NCBI RefSeq assembly: GCF_004798865.1
Contig: NW_025335268.1
Location: 7,839,127-7,903,126, forward strand
DNA from: Varanus komodoensis
Lineage: Eukaryota > Chordata > Lepidosauria > Squamata > Varanidae
Direction: 5' to 3'
Length of the DNA: 64,000 nucleotides
In this document: piece by piece, positions 34,930 to 46,454 of the stretch
Numbering within the stretch: the first letter of the stretch is position 1
How the letters are laid out: each line of letters begins with the position of its first letter
The notes under the pieces: model-generated
What the model was told of the DNA's origin: nothing
The model's input: the letters and a program-made list of their open reading frames with translations, nothing else
Database searches by the model: none
Program-made: the position numbers and the translations under genes

Positions 34930-36090
34930 TAAGGGTAGAACAAAGGATCAGTGCATTGACTCTAATGTTAGTATCCTGCATAGCATAGGCCCATTAAGAT
35001 AAATGGGAATTAGGTTAGACTTAACACAGGGCACAACCCAAGAGCTCCAGTTCTTGGTTTCTAGAAAATCCTTCTAAGTCACGAAGGTCAACCTTTACAG
35101 AATGATCATCTCTTTATGAGACCTTGTTTTAATAATCAGTGAATTGAAACCACTTTGTGTTCTTTTATCTGTCTTGAAACGAAACCGGAATGCACATACC
35201 TCTAAACATTAAACTTAGGCTGGCACTGAATCAGACCTGAGAAATTTAACTTTGAGGGAGGTTTGAACATTCAGAGAAGTTCTGGTAGAGGAATTGACTC
35301 CTGTGTTTCCACTAATGGATAATAATGGGCAAAATAGCTGTGCAACATCCCTCTTTTGAAAATTATCTAAAATCAAGTGCTATATGTGGAGGTACGCATA
35401 AGAGAGGGAGGCAGCTGTCAGTGCTTGCTCCAGATCCAGTTGGGATGGTTTTGTATTAATTGTATGGATTTTAATGTATATATGTAATTTTCTTAATGAT
35501 GTATGTTGCTTCTCAAACCATAGTTGAAAAGTGAGCTGCTCGGTGAGCTGAGCAAATAATTCTAGCAGTTCCCAGTTATAATCTTATCTGATCTCCCAGC
35601 TCTAACCCTTTGGCGGAGGGCTAAGAGTTTCTTGTTTCTTGGGGGCCTGCCATACTGGGAATTATTTGATCCATTGGCCAGGTGGATGTACCATAAAAAT
35701 GCTCCCACTAATGGTGCATGTAACATTAAGATCTTTAGGTTGCGATCCATATGTCTACTTAGTAGTATTCCCTTCAGTCTACTTGTAGCCTAGGTTTCAT
35801 GTCTTTGGCTACAATCCTATATACATCATGAATGGACTACTTGAGGTCCTTCAGATGTTTTGACTTACAGTTCCCTTTATCCTTCACCATTGACTGTACT
35901 GGCTAGGCGTTGATAAGAATTGAAGGCTAAATCCCTTGGAGAACCACAAGTTGCCAACCTCTGCTATATGTGCCTACTTGGGGAGTACGCTGCATTGAAT
36001 ACAGCCCTCCCCTTTTATGTAGGGGATCCTGTGTCAGTCTGATCACTTTGTTTGCTTATTTCAATTCATTTTTATGCTGGTCTTCCCATA
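34930..36090. other. Intronic sequence with foldback repeat scraps
   Basis: A worn copy of the ZNF143-motif foldback family lies at about 35840-35965 (GAGGTCCTTCAGATGTTTTG ... GACTGTACTGGCTAGGC ... GGAGAACCACAAGTTGCC). No gene recognised. Confidence 0.45.
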
Positions 36091-36322
36091 AGAGCCAGTG
36101 TGGCGTAGTGGTTAAGCGCATGGGACTGGGACTCAGACGATCTGGGTTCTAGTCCCTGCTCTGCCATGGAGCCAACTGGGTGACTTTGGGCCAGTCACAG
36201 ACTCCCAGCCCAGCCTACCTCACAGCGTTGTTGTTGTGGGGATAAGATGGAGGAGGAGATGTAAGCTGCCTTGAGCCCTTTGTAGGAAAAAGGCAGGATA
36301 TAAATAGAAAAATAAATAAGCA
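36091..36322 (+). mobile_element. Sauria SINE, full-length
   Basis: Best SINE copy in the window. Head AGAGCCAGTGTGGCGTAGTG with A box TGGCGTAGTGG (36101-36111) and B box GGTTCTAGTCC (36145-36155), both close to polymerase III consensus. Body CTGGGTGACTTTGGGCCAGT and CCTACCTCACAGCGTTGTTG; tail AAGCTGCCTTGAGCCC to GGCAGGATATAAATAGAAAA. Sauria SINEs are lizard-specific tRNA SINEs and support the squamate assignment. The intact boxes suggest a fairly young insertion. Confidence 0.9.
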
Positions 36323-38034
36323 GCTCAGCTGAGGACCAAGCTGAGATGTTGAGGATTTTGTGCTATTTATTGTGTAGTAAAGTTGTCACTTGATTATTTT
36401 GCCTTGCACCAGTTTGCAGTGTAAACAATATCACCATGCTATCTAGTGCTTGAAGTGGGCTGGTTTCCTTTCAGATTGGGTCAGACTTAGTTAAATCTAT
36501 AGAAAAGCAGAGGGATGACAGCCTCTCTCCCCAAGTCCTTAGATTGCTGATACTAAATCTGCTGAAGGAGGGGAGGAATTTAAAAGAAATTCAAATATGT
36601 TACATACAGAACCGGTTTTGACATCTGTTCTATTTGGGCTGTGCGGTTGATATGAATTGTCTACAAGAACTTGAGTTTGCAACTATGGCAAAAGTAGTTT
36701 CATTAGTAGAAAAAGCAACAGCAAAACCATTCATCTCTCTGCAAGTCTCGGCTCCTAGCACATTAGCATTCTGAATCGTCTCTGTAGCCACTAATAAGAA
36801 TATGGTTTGGGTACCTGAATTTGACCAGGGCAAGACTTTCTGATGTGCTTTGGCTTTGAGACATATCAACAAAGGTAGATTTGTATAGAAAGTGGTTATA
36901 TGTATGTCACTGTCCTGGCAATTGGCAACAAAAATGCATGAGGTAGCAAATTATGTCAAATAACATAAAGTATGCATTAAAATATTTTGAATACCACTAC
37001 CATTAAGTTAATTTTCTTTAAGTGATTTCTTTGTTTTGGCAGGGATTTTAACCCCAGAGCTCCTTATGAAAGTAGAAGTAGTCAACCACAAATTCACATA
37101 ATATTATTCAGGCACAGTCCTATGGCCCCTAAGCTTTGTCTCTGAAAGACAGAAACACATTCTCTGTATTTTTAAAGAAAATATGGTATTATACATAATA
37201 TCCATATCATGCACATGGTGGGCATGTTGTGAGCGGAGCCAGCTGGAGCCAGGGGTCAGACTAGATGGCCCAGGAGACCCCTTCTGACTCGCTCTGTTTC
37301 TATGTTTCTATACCATACCATTTTCCTGGGCTTGCAAATTTCTTAGATCTTGGATACAATTAATTATCAGTCACTGAGATATTACAACATTGAAAAAATA
37401 GTTTAGGGAGAAATTACACTTACCTAAAGATTAGCACTAGCTACCATTTCAAAATGCAAATTTGAAGGCATTCCCTTTCTTGGATTTTGACAGAGTTTGG
37501 ATGTGTTAATCAACTATCATTTCTGAGTGAAAAACTTTTTGCCTTGCTTCTCTTCCTTTTTTGCCCATGTTGAGTGCTTCTCCTGTTCCAATATCTTTCT
37601 TAGACTATATGTATGTATGCCTTGGGATACCCATGATGAAAGGTGTTCAGCGGTGAGTTATGTCAGAGTGTGATATTAATTAAAACTATTTCAGGAAGAA
37701 TTGTCAATGCTGGAGGGGAAAAGGGCTTTATTCTAGTCTTATGGCACAGAGGTATGAATTTCAATGACTCAGTAGTGTGACCTTCTCTTTGCTTAGTTTA
37801 ATCACTTCTGTTTAATGAGCCCTTTTTGAAGTGTTTTCTGTTCCCTGCTTAAAATTAAAGTACATTTTCTACCATTATATTTTTTACTAGAGAAAGATGT
37901 CTGGACATGGAAAGGGCAAGTAGGACAAGAAGCTTACTAATGGTTGTTACTTAAATAAAGGCTATCAAGTTCCTTAACCTGAGCCTTTCCAGAACCAGAG
38001 TATGGGATGCAGCTGATTCCAGTTGATTTTCCTG
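36323..38034. other. Intronic sequence with one CR1 tail
   Basis: Only the CR1 3' tail at 37216-37316 was recognised. The rest is AT-rich and featureless. Confidence 0.45.
37216..37316 (+). mobile_element. CR1 3' tail fragment
   Basis: GGGGTCAGACTAGATGGCCC, then CCCTTCTGACTCGCTCTG and TTTCTATGTTTCTATACC: the last ~100 bp of a CR1-like LINE ending in the short tandem tail. It pairs in sequence with the antisense tail at 59572-59652. Confidence 0.75.
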
Positions 38035-38199
38035 GTATAGCTCATTGGTCCCCAACCTTCTGGGACATGGGGGCTGCATTAACATGCCCCAACCCTAAAG
38101 AGGGCCACATCTTAAATCAGAATGTAGCGAAATTATTAACCTACTGATTTAGATGAAAAGAAAACATTCAGAGGTCAATGAAGAAATGTTAACTTGAAT

Positions 38200-40130
38200 G
38201 CAATCCATTTTGGAACAATATTTTACTGTAGAACCCTTTTATCTAGCTACACATGCTTACCTAGTCTGTGATTTTTGTGGCCGTTTTCAATTAGCCAAGG
38301 CATTGCTGTCCATGTCAAGGTTTGTGACAGACATGCTTAAAATGTTGTGCAAATGTTCAACTGTAAGTCTTGACCTAGACTTGGAGGTCACAATTTTCAT
38401 CTTGGACAAAGTTTGTTCACAGATGTATGTGGTGCCAAAGACTGTGAACATGCCTGCAGCAAATGTTTTTAGGTTGAAAAATATATCGGGTAGACTATGA
38501 TAGAAATCTAGTGACTATTTTCTTTGTAAATGTCTCTGAACTGATCGCTGGTTTGCAAATCAATTAGTTTCATCAGAAAAAAAGTTACTTGCATCTTCTG
38601 GTGCTACTTCAATTGAATTCTGAAACATTCTTACTTCTTTCCCATGCTTATGTAAATCAGTGAATCTGATCTGGAATTCCACCTGTAATAGATTCAGTGC
38701 TTTGATGTCTCTTTCAACATGGATTTGTAAATTCCTGTCCTTCTCAAATTTTAGTTCATTGCAGCATGAGAAGTTTGAAAAGTTACTTTCATTAACTTGC
38801 TTCACAAAAATGTTTAGTTTTGCTTCAAAAGCTTTCAATTCAGAATACATGCCACACACAAGCTTTCCTTTCCCTGCAACCTTAGATTCAATGTGTTCAG
38901 ATACTCTGTGATATCAGTTAAGCAAATCAAAAATCCATCCAGAGTCTGAAAGTACTTCTTGACCTTTTCCTTTCTCTTTGAGAAAGACATTAACTTCATC
39001 ACAGAGACTGAAAAAAATGTTTCAGAACTTGGCCTCTGTTAAGCCACTTGACTTCTGCATAGTACAATAGATCTCCATTTTCTGCATCTATCTCTGAGAT
39101 AAAATTTTGAAACTGGTGATGAGTAAGGCCATGACGCCTTATGTAATTAATGCTAGATACAACCATTTGCATCACACTTTCCAGCTGAAGAATCTTACTA
39201 CACAAGGCTTACTGATGCAGTGAAATTGGATGGGAAATACATCATTTAATTTCAATATCTCTTCATTGATTCTTACAACTACACCAGTTTGTCTTTCTAC
39301 CATATTTCTTGCACAATTGTTTGTGATGCTTTTCAATTTATCCCAGCTCATATCAAAATCTGCCAATTCCTACACATTCAAGAATGTTTTCTCCAGTTGT
39401 AGTGCCTTTCAGACTCTGCAGTGCACCTTATTCTTCTGTAATTCTGAAGTTGGAATCTATTCCGCTGATCAGTAGTGGAGCAGTGCCTGTGATGTCATTG
39501 CTCTCATCTAATGCCTTTTCTTTTTCTTTTCTTTTCTTTTCTTTTCTTTTCTTTTCTTTTCTTTTTCTTTTTTTTTGCCTTCACCATCAGTGACATGTGC
39601 AGCCTTCTCTTAGTTCTTCAGCATGCCTAGTGACTCAAGATGCAGATAAACTGACACAACTAACACAAGATACCTTTATCAGGGCACATTTCCTCCATTA
39701 TTTTAACCATGCACTTCTTAACAAATTCACCATTAATGAATGGCCTACCACTCTTAGCAATACATTTAGCAACATGATATCTGGCTTTAACAGTCAACAG
39801 GTTCTCCTCAACATGCTTTCTAAAGCTATTTTGCTGCAAAAACACTTATTTTTAAAGAAAATTATCTTGTTCATTCACACCTCTCCTTGATATATTGAGT
39901 AGCTCTTGTGACAGGATTCATAGTGTCTTTTAACATTGTACTCCTTTAATACCTGGACTGGTTCAAGACATATCAGGCAAACTCCACTATCATTGTTTAA
40001 AACAAAGAAGTACTCCATAGTCCATTTGTCATTAAAGACACAGTGCTCATCTGCAATTTTTGTTTCTTTGAAACAGCACTTTCTTTTGCGGACACCTTCT
40101 TACAGAATTTTAGCAGAGCAGCAGTTGCAG
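38200..40130 (-). pseudogene. hAT transposase remnant (BED finger to dimerisation domain)
   Basis: Read on the minus strand in order. A BED-type zinc finger (about 40040-39905) shows CLIC then KEYNVKRHYESCH, the CxxC and HxxxxH pairs intact. A segment KARYHVAKCIAKSGRPFING (about 39800-39730) is typical of GTF2IRD2/ZBED-like hAT proteins, followed by CMVKIMEEMCPDKG. The catalytic-region remnants include CSKILQLESVMQMVVSSINY and LLYYAEVKWLNRGQVLKHFF (about 39190-39005), the latter the conserved W-box of the family. The C-terminal dimerisation part shows CEQTLSKMKI and LTVEHLHNIL (about 38430-38320). Frameshifts, stops and a CTTTT expansion (39519-39575) interrupt it, so it is a dead gene. Alternative: an exapted host gene is unlikely given the breaks. 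Confidence 0.85.
39519..39575. repeat. (CTTTT)n microsatellite inside the hAT transposase
   Basis: About ten CTTTT units. It lies between the N-terminal and catalytic remnants of the transposase, so it arose after the gene died or helped to break it. Confidence 0.9.
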
Positions 40131-41032
40131 AGTTTCCATATTATCCTTGAATAAATAAAAATATGAGAAGTATAGTTAAAGGGTCTAACTCTTCCCTTTC
40201 CCATGAAATCCACCCCACTCTGGCTGCTGTTAGCTGGGATTTTTCATTTTGGCTATGGCAAAGAAAAGAAGAGACCCCTGCCTCTACAGTTCTCAGGAAT
40301 ATTGGGCCATATGCACAGGCTAGGAAGAATTGTTTAAAAAATGGATTATGTATCTGACCTACCAGATGGCAGAGTTGTAATCCTAAGTACATTGAATACT
40401 ATGAGCTTTATTTCTCAATAAGGACACTGCCTTGAGGTTTAAATCTGTACATGCTAATATTTTAAAAATGGGGGGGGGTCCTCCAGAAAAGGTCAGGTAG
40501 AGGGAAAGAGCGAATGAAAGGGCAGCCTCCCACCTGGAGCAGAGGATATGCTATTAAGTTGGCTTCCAGTTATATGCAGGGTGTATGTAGACATCACTGC
40601 CAGCTGCCAATCCTCAATCATGACAGGCAAAAAGGCAGCCATGGGAAAGGAACTTGGCTGGAGGAAGAAGTGGGGAGTGTGATCCCATAAGTTTCCCTGC
40701 TAAGAAAGTACTCCTTGCATTTCAACCTAAGGGGCTATTCACTGACTCCTGCAATCTCAGTTGCATGAGAAAACTAGCCGGGAGAGACAAAAGGAAGCAA
40801 GGCAAAAATTAGAGCAACCAGCTCTTGTTGAGGAAGGAAGAATGCTTTTGCCTGAAGCAGCAACTTTACCAGTAACCTTGGAAGCCACTTGGAGGATCCT
40901 TGATGGGTGGAGCCTCTAGAAATGTTCGGCATGCAAAGCACTTTGTATCCTTTTTGCAAAAATACCAGGCCTTTTACTCTCCTTTTCCCAACTTCTCTTC
41001 TCTTGACATTTCTTGTATGTGCCCATGGAGCT

Positions 41033-41092
41033 CTTTTGTTTTCTTTACACACATACGTGGCCCTTTTGTTTTCTTTACACACATACGTGGCC
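41033..41092. repeat. Tandem 30-bp duplication in the hAT leader
   Basis: Two identical 30-bp units (41033-41062 and 41063-41092), each with CTTTTGTTTTCTTTACACAC followed by ATACGTGGCC. Confidence 0.9.
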
Positions 41093-41439
41093 TTCAGCAT
41101 GGTAATGCATGGAGAGGGGGAGTGAAAAAGATGAATGGTACTAGTAGCTGAGCTCTGCTGGCTATCAAAGCACCCAGCATGGAGGGTAAGACCAAGAGGG
41201 GACTAACAGAAGGAGACCAGAAGAAACAGTGTTGCTATTGTGTTTTTTGTAAGCAAGGGACAGGCAAAACAGCAGTACATGGTGCTACTTGAGGCAGGAA
41301 GAATACTGTGGGTCTTCAGGAAAATGATTTGAGGGTGATAGCAGTAAATGAACAGTTTGGAGGGCCACACAGAAAGAGGTTGGGGGCTACGTGTGGCCCA
41401 TGGGCCTCAGGTTGTGGATCCTTGTATAGCTTCTTCCTT

Positions 41440-41580
41440 TGGAGCAACCCTCCCTAAGCTTCTAGTACTCTCCAGAAATCTTGGGATGCCGCTTCCATCA
41501 TGGCCAGCAAGTTGGGACTGTTGGGAATACATTCCACCATATCTGGAGGGCATCAAGTTGGGGAAGTCTGATTTAGGAAA
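41440..41580. repeat. Foldback repeat, ZNF143-motif family
   Basis: CTCCAGAAATCTTGGGATGC ... CATGGCCAGCAAGTTGGGAC ... ATATCTGGAGGGCATCAAGT and TGGGGAAGTCTG. Same layout as 26085-26215, with CTCCAGA and TCTGGAGGGC as outer fold-back words. It sits 16 bp beyond the hAT right end. Confidence 0.5.
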
Positions 41581-41764
41581 TATTTTGCTATTGCAAATGA
41601 AAATGAAATTAACAAATCTGAATCTGGATGATTTAAGTTAAATGTTTCCACGGCCTGCATGATTCAGCAGCATAGGAGATACTAGTTGAGAGACTATGGG
41701 TAATTCCACCCAAGCCTTTTACCCAGTTGTTGCCCTGCTTATTTACAGAATTTTATGAGAGGTT

Positions 41765-41850
41765 AAGATGTTTGTTTATTTGATTCATACCTCACCTTTC
41801 CACCAAGAAAATGGTGCTTAAGTTGCAGGGTTGTGCATGGCTTCATCCCG
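41765..41850 (-). repeat. SINE or L2-type tail, antisense
   Basis: TTATTTGATTCATACCTCAC and CTTTCCACCAAGAAAATGG, the usual reversed tail text of Sauria-type SINEs and L2-type LINEs. The head is missing. Confidence 0.4.
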
Positions 41851-41904
41851 TTTTCTTCTCTAGCTCTTCTGTGAAGGAAAGACTGGAAATTCCTGCCTCT
41901 GTTT

Positions 41905-42420
41905 TTTATTGTATGTGTCATCAACTCTGAATTATGGCAACCCTATGATGAATGCCCTCTAAAATGCCCTTGCTTTGACTGCACTGTTCAACCCTTGTAA
42001 AGCCAAGGCTGTACCTTCCTTTATTTATCCATCTCATATTTAGTCTTCTTCTTTTGCCTTCAAGTTTCCCCATCAGTACTGTCTACTCCAATGAACTTTG
42101 CCTTCTCATGATATGCCTGGAGTGCGACAGCCTTGATTTTGTCATGTTTGCTTCCAGGGAAAGTTCCGGATTGGTATGATCTAGGACCCACTTGTTCATC
42201 TTTCTGTAAGTCCAGGGTATATTCAAAGCTGTCCTCCAGCACCATGTTTCAAATGTATCACCTCTCTTTCTGTTTGTTTCTTCACTGTCCAGCTTTCACA
42301 CCCATATATAGTGATTGGGAATATAGTAGCATGGAGGATTTTGGCCTTGCCTCCCACTGAACTGTGGTTATACTTCATGATCTTTGCATGTGGTTTGCAA
42401 TTCAAATGTTGATTCTACCC
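41905..42420 (-). mobile_element. RTE LINE 3' region, antisense
   Basis: Minus-strand reading at about 42350-42250 gives ATIFPITIYGCESWTVKKQT, the RTE-clade YGCESWT block. Leftward comes ATCATGAGAAGGCAAAGTTC-type text corresponding to the .MRR.(D/S)PEK block, then the 3' terminus near GTATGTGTCATCAACTCTGA (about 41911). Same subfamily as 26310-26610 but longer and more damaged by stops and small gaps. Confidence 0.75.
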
Positions 42421-44550
42421 TAAAGTCTCAAATTGCTAGAGATTTTGCTAATTCTCAATAAAAGGGATAATAGATCTGAAAAATGTAGGAAGATATGCAG
42501 CTTAAACCCTAATGTAGCTTACTGACCCGGAGTCAGTTTTCTTTCCATCCATGCTTTTACACTCCTCCTGGATAGTTGATTCCAGTATCTGAGCCTAGTG
42601 GAAGCAAAATAAGTTTGAATTGATGCTGCACAGAATTGCTACTCGCCTACCCCACAGTTGCTGCCTGCTTTGGAGCCCCCAAATTGCAGGGTCATTTCTT
42701 TCCCTCATCTTATTTTAAAAACTTTACCTTGCTCATAGCAGCTGCACATTTTTTCCCTTGAAGAACCACTGCTAGGAAGATTGAGAAGAGCTGCAAGCAT
42801 GATTCAGATTTTGGCCACTCCCTGGAAATACTCCCCCACGACCCATTTTGAGCTGAAATCTGAGTTGAATATCAGACTACCAGAAGGTTTGACATAAAAT
42901 GGGAGAAGGTTCGGCAACCCTCCCTTGAGCTCTTCTTTAGTGCTTTAAATCAGGTCCCCTATTTCTTGCTTTTGGCATGCTTGGACCTACATAATGCATA
43001 GTCGTCATTAAGAGCCCGCTTCCCAGTAAGACCCTACTAACAGGAGAACCCTGGAGTTATTCCTCTTTACCATCCCGGTTCACCTGTCCCTTGCTCTGGT
43101 CTGGGTCATGACCGCTGTAAATGCCACTGGGGCTCTGCTTTGGCTTCTGAAATTGAGCAGGCGAAGCAATAGCAGCTGATCGCAATGGTCAGGAGAAGGT
43201 CTACTCTGTGAGGGAAGGAGCCTCTTGAGGGGTCTTGTCCAAGAGCCCTCAAAAAACCTAGAACTGCCACCAGCATTAAATGTTAATACAACATAGCTTT
43301 GCTAGGGCAAGAAAGAAAGTTCAGCTTGGTGTGTTTGCTGCTCATTTGTTGGTCTCAGTAGCTTGTATCCTCCGCTGTGTGGTGTAGATAAGAGCTAAGA
43401 GGAAGACTTGGCTGTACCCCACAACTGACAGACCATGTACCTTGTAGAGCTGCTGTGTGCCAGTCAGCGTGGGAAGCAGATTTGGCGCTCTGGTGTGCTT
43501 CTGAGTCAATGCATTTGCCTCCTTCCATGCTTTCCCCATCCTGATGTAAGTTTACACATGAAGGCATTGCAGTTAATGCCTTTTAAGAACCACTTTTAAA
43601 ATATTGTAATCATTCAGTTCCATAAACATTCTCTTTGTATACCTGGAGGTGGTAATTTGCATTGCATAACTCACCTCAGACTTTGGGAGGGAAACTGGTT
43701 CAAATATGTATATGAGGGAGGTGTTATTGTACATACGGATCTTGATATGTACAGAGCCTTTCTCATTCTCCTGACAAGGGAAACCCCAGCTGGCATGTCT
43801 GCCCAGTCCTCAAGCTCTCTAGATAATGTTTGGGAGGTCACGATCATTCAGGGTAATATTCTTCAGCCACCGTTATGAGAATAAAACACAGAAAAGATAT
43901 TAAACACTTCTTGAACCTTTGGTTGTGTTGTCAGAATCCTCAAATAACCAAGCCTGCAGGTTTCTTTTTGTGATTTTGTAAAAGTCATAATGGGAATTGG
44001 CTTGCTTGTTACTTTGTTCTCTGAGCTTACATAACATCTTTTCAAAAGTATGTGTTACATACCTTATTTTTGTCTGTACTACCTCAGCACTGTAGTGCCT
44101 TTGCTGTAGATTCTGTAGAGAATGTTCCAGAAATAAGTACATTTATAAACGAATGATGATATGCACTTTTAATGTATGGAGTGTCATTGATGGTGATTAG
44201 AGAGAACACTTGGAGGACGACCACTGGCTTCATATATACTCATCTAATTTCTCTTTTAAGTGAACCAGATGCATTGCAAAGATTACAGTGAAGGTTAAAA
44301 AGATGAATGGTGTGAATGGTAAGGAAAGGTGCCTTTTATTAAGGTTTTCTTTTAAAAGAAAAAAAGATAAGTTGATTTGCACAAATCTGGCAGGGTCTTA
44401 GTGTGTACTGTGTGTGTGTGTGTATGTGTAAATATACAGGCACATGTAGTGCTTTGATCCAATGCCAGAAGAGGGCTGCTGAGAAACACAGGAAAGGTAT
44501 GCCAGTCTGTTGAAAGAGAAGAACCTTTAGGGGAAAGAAACCTAACCTCA
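42421..44550. other. Intronic sequence, nothing recognised
   Basis: No gene or nameable repeat. A short TG/TA tract lies at about 44402-44428. Confidence 0.45.
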
Positions 44551-44694
44551 CTCACCAAGAATCAGTCCAGTGAGGACTGAGTATGTTCAGTGGCCGCAGA
44601 TCTTGAGCAGCGGTTGAGTCTAGGTGGTAGACATGTTGTATGCCACAGTTGCAGTGCTGAGAACTTACCCTCCATGTTAGAGGCATTCTCTCTC

Positions 44695-44756
44695 TGTGTG
44701 TGTGTGTGGGAGAGGGAGAGGGAGAGGGAGAGGGAGAGGGAGAGGGAGAGGGAGGG
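44695..44756. repeat. GT then (GGGAGA)n low-complexity tract
   Basis: About six GT units followed by about eight GGGAGA units. It borders the dispersed core at 44756-44821 in the same relation as the TC tract beside copy 1 at 1503-1567. Confidence 0.9.
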
Positions 44757-44821
44757 AGAACACTTTCACAGAAAACAGTCCTCTGGGTTATTTCACTTGA
44801 CAGTGAGTTGACTCTCATTAG
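44756..44821 (-). repeat. Dispersed repeat core, copy 2 (inverted)
   Basis: Reverse complement of 1503-1567 with about five differences in 65 bp. Includes CACTTTCACAGAAAACAGTC and CACTTGACAGTGAGTTGACT. Its host element continues for an unknown distance on the right. Confidence 0.65.
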
Positions 44822-45069
44822 CCAGAAAATTTTATCTTTCCAGATGCATTCTCCAGGTCCACTACCACATCCACATTTGATTCCCTGTTCTGTCAGTTCT
44901 TCTGGTTTACAGGTGGTTTCTTTCAAATGTTTAACTCCTGTTACTTTGCCAAGAGTAAGCACCCTGAGCTTGTTATATTTTAGTTTTAAAGTACCTGTGT
45001 CCCATTTCACCCCATGGAGCTGCTTTCTTTTTCTAAATGACTGCTGGAGCATGTAGAGTAACATGGAAG

Positions 45070-45485
45070 CATAATTTAAGGTGCTGGTGATAACCTACAA
45101 AGCCCTAAATGGCTTGGGTCTAGGATACCTGAAGAAGCACCTTCTTCCCTATGCGCCCTGCCCCTCGAGATCCGAGGTGGAGGTCCTGCTCCAGGAGCCC
45201 TCTTTGAAGGAGATTAGAAAGGAGAGTACCTGGAAGAGTGGTGCCCCGATTATGGAATACGCTCTCCAGAGAGGTTTGCCTGGCACCGATGTTATATTCT
45301 TTTCAGCATCAGGCAAAACTCTTTATTTTCCCGTTATTTTAACATTCAATGTGAGTTTTAGTATATTAATGGTCAGATGTTAGGGGGTTTGTTTTATTCC
45401 ACTTATTTATTATAAGCTGTCCTGAAATGTTCTGTAGGGAATGGGATAGAAAAGCTTTTAATAAATAAGCGAGCAAGCGAGCATA
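45070..45485 (+). mobile_element. L2-type LINE 3' end
   Basis: The + strand reads LVITYKALNGLGLGYLKKHL and LLPYAPCPSRSEVEVLLQEP, the L2-clade C-terminal block. Next come a region matching SGAPIMEYALQRGLPG (the WNSLP-like segment) and a 3' untranslated part ending in GGGATAGAAAAGC, TTTTAATAAATAAG and GAGCAAGCGAG. It is a 5'-truncated copy, and the coding frame is open for about 100 codons. Confidence 0.75.
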
Positions 45486-46219
45486 ATAGTCTGGGTCTTG
45501 TTGCCTGTTATGCCCTAGACAGAAGAGCAATAGTGTAGTTCACCAGTTAGCTAACACAGAAGATCCAGCCCCTGTAATGTTTATGTTCTTGGTCTATGAA
45601 TTCTTCTCTGGTACCTTGCGATTATAGAAGAAAACCATGAGCATTCGTAGTATCCTCCCCTTCCACCAATTGAGCTTATACATGCTCAAGGAAAAGATCA
45701 GAGGAATACAGCTGTTATATTTCAGTGCATAAATTACACATGCATATATGTTTATTCATGCATGCCAGTGTACAACAATAGCTGGTTATTTTATTTGGGT
45801 GACTTGTGATGTGAAGCAATATGTGGGATTTTTGGTGGGTCTATTGATATTTTGTTTTCTTGGGTAGAAAAAATAATAGGGCTAACACAGAAGTTATATA
45901 CTGGTAAATATACAAATTTTGGGGAATGAAAGAGGCAGTTATTCTTGGTGCACTTCCCAGGACCAGTGTGGCATCAGCTCTTCATCTGAAGAGCTGGGAA
46001 GCTGGGTTTATTTCAAGGCTGCTATCCCCAGGTGTTCAGGCAGACCTTGGGAATAGACACGGTTTGGAATTGCAGCAAAGAGGCATGGGAGATGAGCACA
46101 AGTATTTAAACAAGTAGAATTCATGACATATAAAAATTATCCACTCTGCAAACCGGACATGAGACTAAATTAACTCCAATACAGTAGAAATCCAGGAAGG
46201 TGGTATTATAATACATTCT

Positions 46220-46442
46220 TCTTGTTGTTGTTAGTCGCAACGTCATGCCCGACCCCTCATGACCCCACAGACAACATTCCTCCAGGCTTTCCTGCCCTCC
46301 ACCATCCCCTGGAGTCCACTCAAGCTCACACCCACTGCCCCAGTGACCCCATCTAGCCACCTCATCCTCTGCCGTCCCCTTCTCCTTTTGCCATCAGTTG
46401 TTCCCAGCATCAGGGTCTTCTCCAGTGAGTCCTTCCTTCTCA
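46220..46442 (-). mobile_element. BovB LINE 3' end with perfect 12-bp target duplication
   Basis: The minus strand keeps the last 66 codons of BovB: MRRKDSLEKTLMLGTTDG, RRRGRQRMRWLDGVTGAVG and RKAWRNVVCGVMRGRA then stop. The AWR tryptophan that is lost in the copy at 12158 is present here. The 3' end is the TTGTTGTTGTTAGTCGC terminus at about 46222. The 12-bp word ATAATACATTCT stands directly at both sides (46208-46219 and 46443-46454), so both insertion edges are known. It is a severely 5'-truncated insertion of about 223 bp. Confidence 0.93.
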
Positions 46443-46454
46443 ATAATACATTCT

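Larger units (their letters stand above)
38043..41423 (-). mobile_element. hAT DNA transposon, 3.4 kb, Charlie8/GTF2IRD2-like, inactive
   Basis: Element with imperfect inverted ends (left CATTGGTCCCCAACCTTCTG; right GGGCCTCAGGTTGTGGATCC) and the word GTATAGCT directly outside both (38035-38042 and 41424-41431), an 8-bp duplication as hAT makes. The exact right end could shift by one base. The minus strand carries the remains of a transposase gene between about 40130 and 38200, with a noncoding leader of about 1.2 kb at the right. Its protein relatives include the domesticated transposase part of vertebrate GTF2IRD2. Whole element outline is preserved; coding ability is lost. Confidence 0.88.

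Noticed and set aside
44552-45064. 170-codon minus-strand frame rich in SPSPSP
   Set aside because: The repeat part is the translated GGGAGA microsatellite and the rest includes the dispersed repeat core; no protein family recognised.
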